From NCBI GenBank assembly GCA_023417315.1, contig JAEZFW010000027.1, positions 1 through 34,148 of the forward strand: a stretch of DNA of 34,148 nucleotides. Direction: 5' to 3'. This DNA comes from Pseudomonadota bacterium. GTDB taxonomy: Bacteria; Pseudomonadota; Gammaproteobacteria; Steroidobacterales; Steroidobacteraceae. Each line of letters starts with the position of its first letter. The stretch's first letter is position 1. Of this stretch, positions 29,537 through 34,148 are shown in pieces. The notes under the pieces are model-generated. The model was not told the origin of the DNA, did not search any database, and worked only from the letters and a program-made list of their open reading frames with translations. Both the position numbers and the translations under genes were made by a program.

Positions 29537-31074
29537 GTCGCCATCGCCTCCAGGGGAGCCGCCGCACACTGTTCGCGAATGTAGGCATCGTGAGTGGGGA
29601 ACGATGCGACTCGCTTTTCCACGTCGCTTCGAATCAGATCGAATCTGCGTTGGAGCTCTTGATCGTTGGGCACATCGGCGAACGGATGATACGACTTAGG
29701 CGCGACGCCTTGTCCGGTGAAGACCGCGAACCAGCTCGATTCCTTGAACAGCTCAGGCGGCGCCATGACGAGATTACCGTTCGCCTCGTACATGTCCCAA
29801 CGCTGCTTGAGGGAATCGGTCAGCGGCAACGAGCGGCAGTGTTGCCAGAATGCTGTATCCGTTCGCTCCGTCGCTTTGTAATGCAGCAACAGGAAATCGC
29901 GGATCTCCTCCATCTCGACTCGAGCGAGCTCGTTGTACTTGAAGATCGTGGCAGGATCGAAGCGCTCTCCAGGGAACATCAACAGCAGCCGCGCGACCGA
30001 GGTTTGAATCAAGTGAATGCTGGTCGATTCCAGCGGCTCCAAGAACCCGCTCGCGAGCCCTAATGCCACGCAGTTCTTCTTCCACACTTCCTTGCGGCGG
30101 CCTGCGATGAATCGGAGCGGCCGAGGATCCGCACGCGGTGTGCCGTCCAAGCGAGTGAGTAGTAGTCGTGCCGCTTCATCGTCGCTCAAGTACTCACTGC
30201 AATACACGTAGCCGTTGCCGATACGATGCTGCAAGGGAATGCGCCACTGCCATCCGGCTTCGCGCGCGGTCGAACGCGTATAGGGTGTTGTCGTCGCGAG
30301 TCTCTCGCATGGGACAGCCATCGCGCGATCGCACGGCAGCCAGCGACTCCAGTCCTCATAGCCCGCCTTCAGCGTCTGCTCGATGAGAAGACCTCGGAAT
30401 CCCGAGCAGTCGATGAAGAGATCGCCCTCGATCTTTCGTTGATCAGAGAGCACGACCGCCTCGATGAACCCATCCTCGCTGCGAAGTCGCACATCGACGA
30501 TGCGCCCTTCGTGCCGCCTCGTGCCGCGTGCTTCGGCATAGCGACGCAGGAAGCGCGCGTACAGTCCCGCATCGAAGTGATACGCGTAGGCGAGCGGCGG
30601 TAGCGGGGAGCGATCGGTGGGCATCGGCCGCGCAAAACGCCCTGCTCGTGCAGCCATCGTGCTCGAGTTGAAACAATCGTGGCTCAGCTCTCCGCCACTC
30701 GCCCGATGGCGCAGCCAGAAATGATGGAAGTGAATCCCATGCATCTCGACGCCGTACGTGCCGAAGGGGTGAATATACGAGTGATCGAGCCGGGTCCAAT
30801 CGACGAACTCGATGCCGAGCTTGAAGCTCGCCTGCGTCGCCTTGATGAACTCGATCTCATCGATACCGAGCGTGCGATTGAACAGCAAGATGGGCGGGAT
30901 GGTCGCCTCGCCGACGCCGACCGTGCCGATCTCATCGGACTCGACGACCTCGATCGTGTACTCGCTGCCTTGAAGCATCTTCGAGCAGGCAGCAGCCGCC
31001 ATCCAACCCGCGGTGCCCCCACCGACGATGACGATTCTTCTCACTTTGTGCCGCATGAGCGCGCGATCAACCAT
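29533..31074 (-). CDS. Flavin-dependent tryptophan-halogenase family enzyme (third halogenase)
   Basis: This 513-residue protein keeps all signatures of the family: FAD-binding VGGGTAGWMAAAA (17-29), GVGEATIPP, catalytic lysine K85 in QASFKLGIEF, WxWxIP at 275-280 (WQWRIP) and E349-S350 in LEPLESTSIHL, matching PrnA K79 and E346-S347. It should use FADH2 from a partner reductase and halide to make HOCl or HOBr, then halogenate an electron-rich ring. No flavin reductase gene is in the window. The start overlaps the end of the middle gene by eight bases. Free tryptophan need not be the substrate, as many proteobacterial members near TonB receptors have unknown ones. Confidence 0.92.
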   Translation of the reverse strand: MVDRALMRHKVRRIVIVGGGTAGWMAAAACSKMLQGSEYTIEVVESDEIGTVGVGEATIPPILLFNRTLGIDEIEFIKATQASFKLGIEFVDWTRLDHSYIHPFGTYGVEMHGIHFHHFWLRHRASGGELSHDCFNSSTMAARAGRFARPMPTDRSPLPPLAYAYHFDAGLYARFLRRYAEARGTRRHEGRIVDVRLRSEDGFIEAVVLSDQRKIEGDLFIDCSGFRGLLIEQTLKAGYEDWSRWLPCDRAMAVPCERLATTTPYTRSTAREAGWQWRIPLQHRIGNGYVYCSEYLSDDEAARLLLTRLDGTPRADPRPLRFIAGRRKEVWKKNCVALGLASGFLEPLESTSIHLIQTSVARLLLMFPGERFDPATIFKYNELARVEMEEIRDFLLLHYKATERTDTAFWQHCRSLPLTDSLKQRWDMYEANGNLVMAPPELFKESSWFAVFTGQGVAPKSYHPFADVPNDQELQRRFDLIRSDVEKRVASFPTHDAYIREQCAAAPLEAMAT

Positions 31075-32548
31075 GCTGTCTCACGAAATCCATGTGCCGT
31101 GGCATCGAGGCCGCGAGCTGGCGGATCGACTCGCGGAGAGTTGCAATGTCATCGAGGCGCGTACGCTCCAATGTCGATCGCACATGTAGACCGATCGTGT
31201 CGGGTGTGCAGCCCGTGCCGAGCAGCACCCACGCCCAATCGGCTTCTTCGAACGTCTCGTTGTCGAGCAGGTTGAGTCGCGCCGCTGCGCGATAGAGATC
31301 CAATCTGGCGGCCAGACGCTCGGGAAGCGGCGCCGCTTGCGTTGCAGCCCAGTACTCACCCGCCCGCGTGCGTCCCGCGCGGTAGTGCGCAATCGTGAAA
31401 TCGCGCAGTGCATCCGCGTGCTCGCCGATGATGTGGTTGTACTCGATCGCCTCGAGCCTGCTCGTCGGACCGAGCGGAAACATCTCGATGAAGATTGCGA
31501 TGCCGAGCTGCGTCAGATGCAGATTCGCCCCCACGAGCGGTTCGAGCTGCACAGCCGCATCGCCCAGCGCGAGGCAGTTTCGTTCCCAGAAGTTGCGGCG
31601 ACGTCCTTGGGCTATGGAAGCTCGAACGGCCTGCCCTTCCACTCCTGGCGCGGATTTCTGCAAGTGGGCAACCGCTTGTGCATCGGCCAAGAACGCACTG
31701 CTGTAAACCAAACCTACAACCGAGCTCCGCGCGAGCGGGATTCGCCACATCCAGCCGCCATCGAGCGCGCTCGTTTCCGTCACCGCTCGTGCCTCCGGCA
31801 CTGGCGCGGCCCGCATGGAAATCACTCGATCGTTCAAGAGCCACGCCGACCAATCGATACGGGCCTCGCTCGATAGCTGTGTAATCAACGTAGGCTCGCA
31901 ACCTGAGCAATCGATGTAGAAGTCCGCAGCGACTCGAACATCATGATCCAGCTGAACGGCTGCAATACTCCCATCGTCCCTCAGGAGGACGTCGCTGATT
32001 CGACCGCCGTGGCGCCTGACCCCGAGCTTCTCCGCATGCTCGCGCAGGTAAGTCGTGTACGCCGCTTCATCGAGATGGAAGCCGTACGTGAAGCTGGAGG
32101 TCAAGGCACTGTGTGACATCGGGCGTGCGAAACGCCCCATCCGCGCGGCGAGCGCGGCGAGCGAGTAGTCCTCGATGGGCTCGTGACGCCCGAGCGCCGC
32201 CTGCAGCAGTAAATATTTGTAGAAAGCGATTCCTTGCAACTCCGAGCCGATCTCACCATGCGCGTGAACATATCGACTGCGCTCGCTTTGCCATCCGTGA
32301 TGTTCCGTCGCCAGCTTGAATGTGGCTCCTGTACGTGCGACGAGCTCGGCTTCCTTGACGCCCATGAGCGCGTGGGTGCCTCGCAGGGAAGGCAGCGTCC
32401 AGCGCCCGAGGGTGGTTTGTTGAGGCCTTTCTTCCTCGATCACGAGAATGTCGATGTCGAGATGCCGAAAGGCTCGCTTCAAAGCGGCCGCCGCCAACCA
32501 CGCATGACAATCGCTACCAACGATCGCAATCCGACGCGGGACGCTCAT
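31067..32548 (-). CDS. Degenerate halogenase-like protein (middle gene)
   Basis: This 493-residue protein aligns along its length with the flanking halogenases, including K78 in GATFKLATEHHGW and WMWRIP at 266-271. It lacks other key parts: the FAD glycine motif reads IVGSDCHAWLAA instead of VGGGTAGWMAA, the GVGEAT motif is replaced by LGRWTLPSL, and E-S of LEPLESTS is V339-G340 (LEPLVGANL). It is intact, without frameshift, so this looks like diversification, not decay. It overlaps the first gene by four bases (ATGA) and the third by eight. Loss of FAD and catalytic-Glu signatures suggests a pseudoenzyme partner, substrate-binding subunit or new activity; this is inference. Confidence 0.9.
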   Translation of the reverse strand: MSVPRRIAIVGSDCHAWLAAAALKRAFRHLDIDILVIEEERPQQTTLGRWTLPSLRGTHALMGVKEAELVARTGATFKLATEHHGWQSERSRYVHAHGEIGSELQGIAFYKYLLLQAALGRHEPIEDYSLAALAARMGRFARPMSHSALTSSFTYGFHLDEAAYTTYLREHAEKLGVRRHGGRISDVLLRDDGSIAAVQLDHDVRVAADFYIDCSGCEPTLITQLSSEARIDWSAWLLNDRVISMRAAPVPEARAVTETSALDGGWMWRIPLARSSVVGLVYSSAFLADAQAVAHLQKSAPGVEGQAVRASIAQGRRRNFWERNCLALGDAAVQLEPLVGANLHLTQLGIAIFIEMFPLGPTSRLEAIEYNHIIGEHADALRDFTIAHYRAGRTRAGEYWAATQAAPLPERLAARLDLYRAAARLNLLDNETFEEADWAWVLLGTGCTPDTIGLHVRSTLERTRLDDIATLRESIRQLAASMPRHMDFVRQHG

Positions 32549-34119
32549 GAGGACGCGCTCCGCGAAAAGCCTGAAATCGGCTCCGCCGGGCAGTACCTGC
32601 TCAAGAACAACTCGTGCGAAGGCATGCGCACGGCCGCATCTGCAATTTGTTTGCGCATCACATCGAGACGCTGATCGAGCTCGGCTGAGTCGAGCGCACC
32701 CGCAAGCGGCTCGTAAGCGCGCGGCATGACGCGCTGTCCGAAGTAGACCGCAAGCCAGCTCGGCTCCAGGAACAAGCCATCCTTGTAGGAGATGACCCGG
32801 CCGCGCTCGCGGAAGAGCTCCATCCGATGCGCGAGGCTATCGGGAATCTCCATGGTGCGCACGTAGTTCCAGATCGGCGCGTCGTCGCGCTGGGTCGCAT
32901 GGTAGTGAAGGATCAAGAAATCGCGCACCCGATCGTATTCCATATCGATCCACCGGTTGAACGCATCCACGATGCGCGGATCGAACGTGTCCTCGGTCAG
33001 ATAATCGATCAGAGTGGTGATCGCGATCTGGATGAGATAAATGCTCGTCGACTCGAGCGGCTCGAGGAAGCCGCCGGAGAGACCGACGGCGACGCAGTTC
33101 TTGTTCCACGTCTTGCGTCTGCGACCGGCGACGAAACGCAAGAAGCGCGGCGCTGCGAGCGCCTTGCCCTCGAGCCGCGACAGCAACCGCTCGGCGGCTT
33201 CATCGTCACTGATGAAGTTGCTGCCGTAGACATAGCCATTACCCATGCGATGCTGCAGGGGAATGCGCCACTGCCAACCTGCTTCGCGCGCCGTCGCGCG
33301 GGTGTATGGCGTAAGCGGACCCGAGTTCTGCGAGGGCACCGCAACCGCTCGGTCGCATGGCAGCCAGCGCGTCCACTCGTCGTAGCCCGTCTTCAATGTT
33401 TGCTCGATGAGAAGGCCGCGGAATCCAGAGCAGTCGATGAAGAGATCGCCCTCGACGATCGAGCCATTCTCCATCGTCAGCGATTCGATCCAACCATCTT
33501 CACCGCGCTGTTTGACGTGAACGACCTTGCCTTCGATACGTTTCACGCCGCGCTGCTCCGAGAACCGACGCAGGTACTTGGCGTAGAGCGAAGCATCGAA
33601 CTGAAACGCGTACCCGAATGTGGACAGCACGGAGGTCGCGTCCTCCGCTGGCAGCATGAACTTGTTGGCTCGCGATGCGACGATGGGCAGCGAGTACGCC
33701 TCCAAAGGTGTCTCTCTGCCTTCGAGCGCCTGTCTCAGCCAATGCTGGTGAAACGGCACGCCCGCGATGCGCGAGCCGTATGCGCCAAAAGGATGGATGT
33801 AGCTGTCGCCGATCCGGGCCCAATCGGCGAACTCGATGCCGAGCTTGAACGTCGCTTGCGTGGTCGCCATCAACTCGCGCTCGTCGATACCGATGCGCCG
33901 GTTGAAATAGCGAATGTGCGGCAGGGTCGCCTCGCCCACCCCGACAGTGCCGATTTCTTCGGATTCGATCAGGGAGACTTGCCTGATCTCAGGTTTCAAC
34001 GTGGAAATGAAGGCCGCAGCAGCCATCCAGCCTGCCGTTCCACCGCCGACGATGACGATTCTCAGCGGTCGCGTAGGCGCCGATGTCGGCGCAGGACGCA
34101 CGGTCTCGATGCTGCTCAT
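32545..34119 (-). CDS. Flavin-dependent tryptophan-halogenase family enzyme (first halogenase)
   Basis: The protein has 524 residues from ATG 34119; a GTG at 34140 is also in frame, and neither has a clear ribosome site. It keeps the FAD motif VGGGTAGWMAAA, GVGEATLP, catalytic K92 in TQATFKLGIEF, WQWRIP at 282-287 and E356-S357 in LEPLESTSI. It is closely related to the third gene (shared REAGWQWRIPLQHR and GDLFIDCSGFRGLLIEQTLK), so they are recent paralogues. It is probably first in the operon, since only 29 bases remain upstream in the window; a further upstream gene cannot be excluded. Substrate unknown. Confidence 0.92.
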   Translation of the reverse strand: MSSIETVRPAPTSAPTRPLRIVIVGGGTAGWMAAAAFISTLKPEIRQVSLIESEEIGTVGVGEATLPHIRYFNRRIGIDERELMATTQATFKLGIEFADWARIGDSYIHPFGAYGSRIAGVPFHQHWLRQALEGRETPLEAYSLPIVASRANKFMLPAEDATSVLSTFGYAFQFDASLYAKYLRRFSEQRGVKRIEGKVVHVKQRGEDGWIESLTMENGSIVEGDLFIDCSGFRGLLIEQTLKTGYDEWTRWLPCDRAVAVPSQNSGPLTPYTRATAREAGWQWRIPLQHRMGNGYVYGSNFISDDEAAERLLSRLEGKALAAPRFLRFVAGRRRKTWNKNCVAVGLSGGFLEPLESTSIYLIQIAITTLIDYLTEDTFDPRIVDAFNRWIDMEYDRVRDFLILHYHATQRDDAPIWNYVRTMEIPDSLAHRMELFRERGRVISYKDGLFLEPSWLAVYFGQRVMPRAYEPLAGALDSAELDQRLDVMRKQIADAAVRMPSHELFLSRYCPAEPISGFSRSASS

Positions 34120-34148
34120 GGCGTGATGAGTGCGCCGCACGTTGCGGC

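Noticed and set aside
1..34148. tRNA, rRNA, insertion sequences, prophage genes
   Set aside because: I looked for T-loop-like GGTTCGAATCC sequence, transposase or integrase motifs and phage proteins and saw none. A covariance-model scan would be needed to exclude small RNAs.

Overview
This is GC-rich bacterial chromosome with dense coding, short intergenic gaps and many dispersed palindromic repeats. No rRNA, tRNA, transposase, integrase or CRISPR array was seen. The gene families suggest a polysaccharide-degrading gammaproteobacterium of the Xanthomonadales/Nevskiales/Steroidobacteraceae type: a DUF2909 protein, MocR and GlxA regulators, exported GH51/GH97/GH2 enzymes, multiple tryptophan-halogenase paralogues and TTG/GTG starts. 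This placement is inference; no marker gene is present.

Layout. At 168-3898 an exported GH51 arabinofuranosidase and an exported GH97 enzyme are transcribed divergently, followed by a mosaic tandem repeat. At 4214-7103, all on the minus strand, lie a MocR regulator, two tiny overlapping membrane-protein genes and a pirin. At 7159-10486 an ECF sigma factor and its membrane anti-sigma factor face a secreted subtilisin and a small secreted protein. The same promoter pattern, GGAATAA-N15-CGTC, precedes both the sigma gene and the secreted-protein gene, so this looks like one autoregulated envelope module. At 10534-14310 are an AHSA1/SRPBCC protein with a probable signal peptide, a translationally coupled isochorismatase-like hydrolase and GlxA-type regulator, a DUF1272 zinc protein and an exported NodB-type deacetylase.

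At 14499-17261 is a large exported GH2 enzyme. At 17434-21535 are a DUF1428 protein, an ArsR-SRPBCC pair with a perfect 20-bp operator-like palindrome, an unknown two-gene unit with a ribbon-helix-helix-like small protein, a DHA2 drug exporter and a RidA protein. At 21855-25256 are a GNAT acetyltransferase and a chain of 3-hydroxyisobutyrate-dehydrogenase-like reductase, 44-codon ORF and methyltransferase joined by ATGA overlaps, then a Gfo/Idh/MocA oxidoreductase. At 25270-28846 are a short CDF transporter bracketed by two long inverted repeats, a MoaD/ThiS-like protein downstream of an Asp-box beta-propeller, and a two-domain PRC-barrel protein with its own ECF-like promoter.

The right end, 28967-34119, is a tight four-gene minus-strand operon: two canonical flavin-dependent halogenases with a degenerate halogenase-like paralogue between them, and a 2OG-Fe(II) oxygenase last. 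All three junctions overlap. This operon, especially the middle protein that lost the FAD glycine motif and the catalytic Glu but kept the catalytic Lys and WxWxIP, is the strongest candidate for undescribed biology. The sigma/protease module and the propeller/MoaD pair follow. The operon's upstream side is cut by the window edge, so any TonB receptor or transport partner is not visible.
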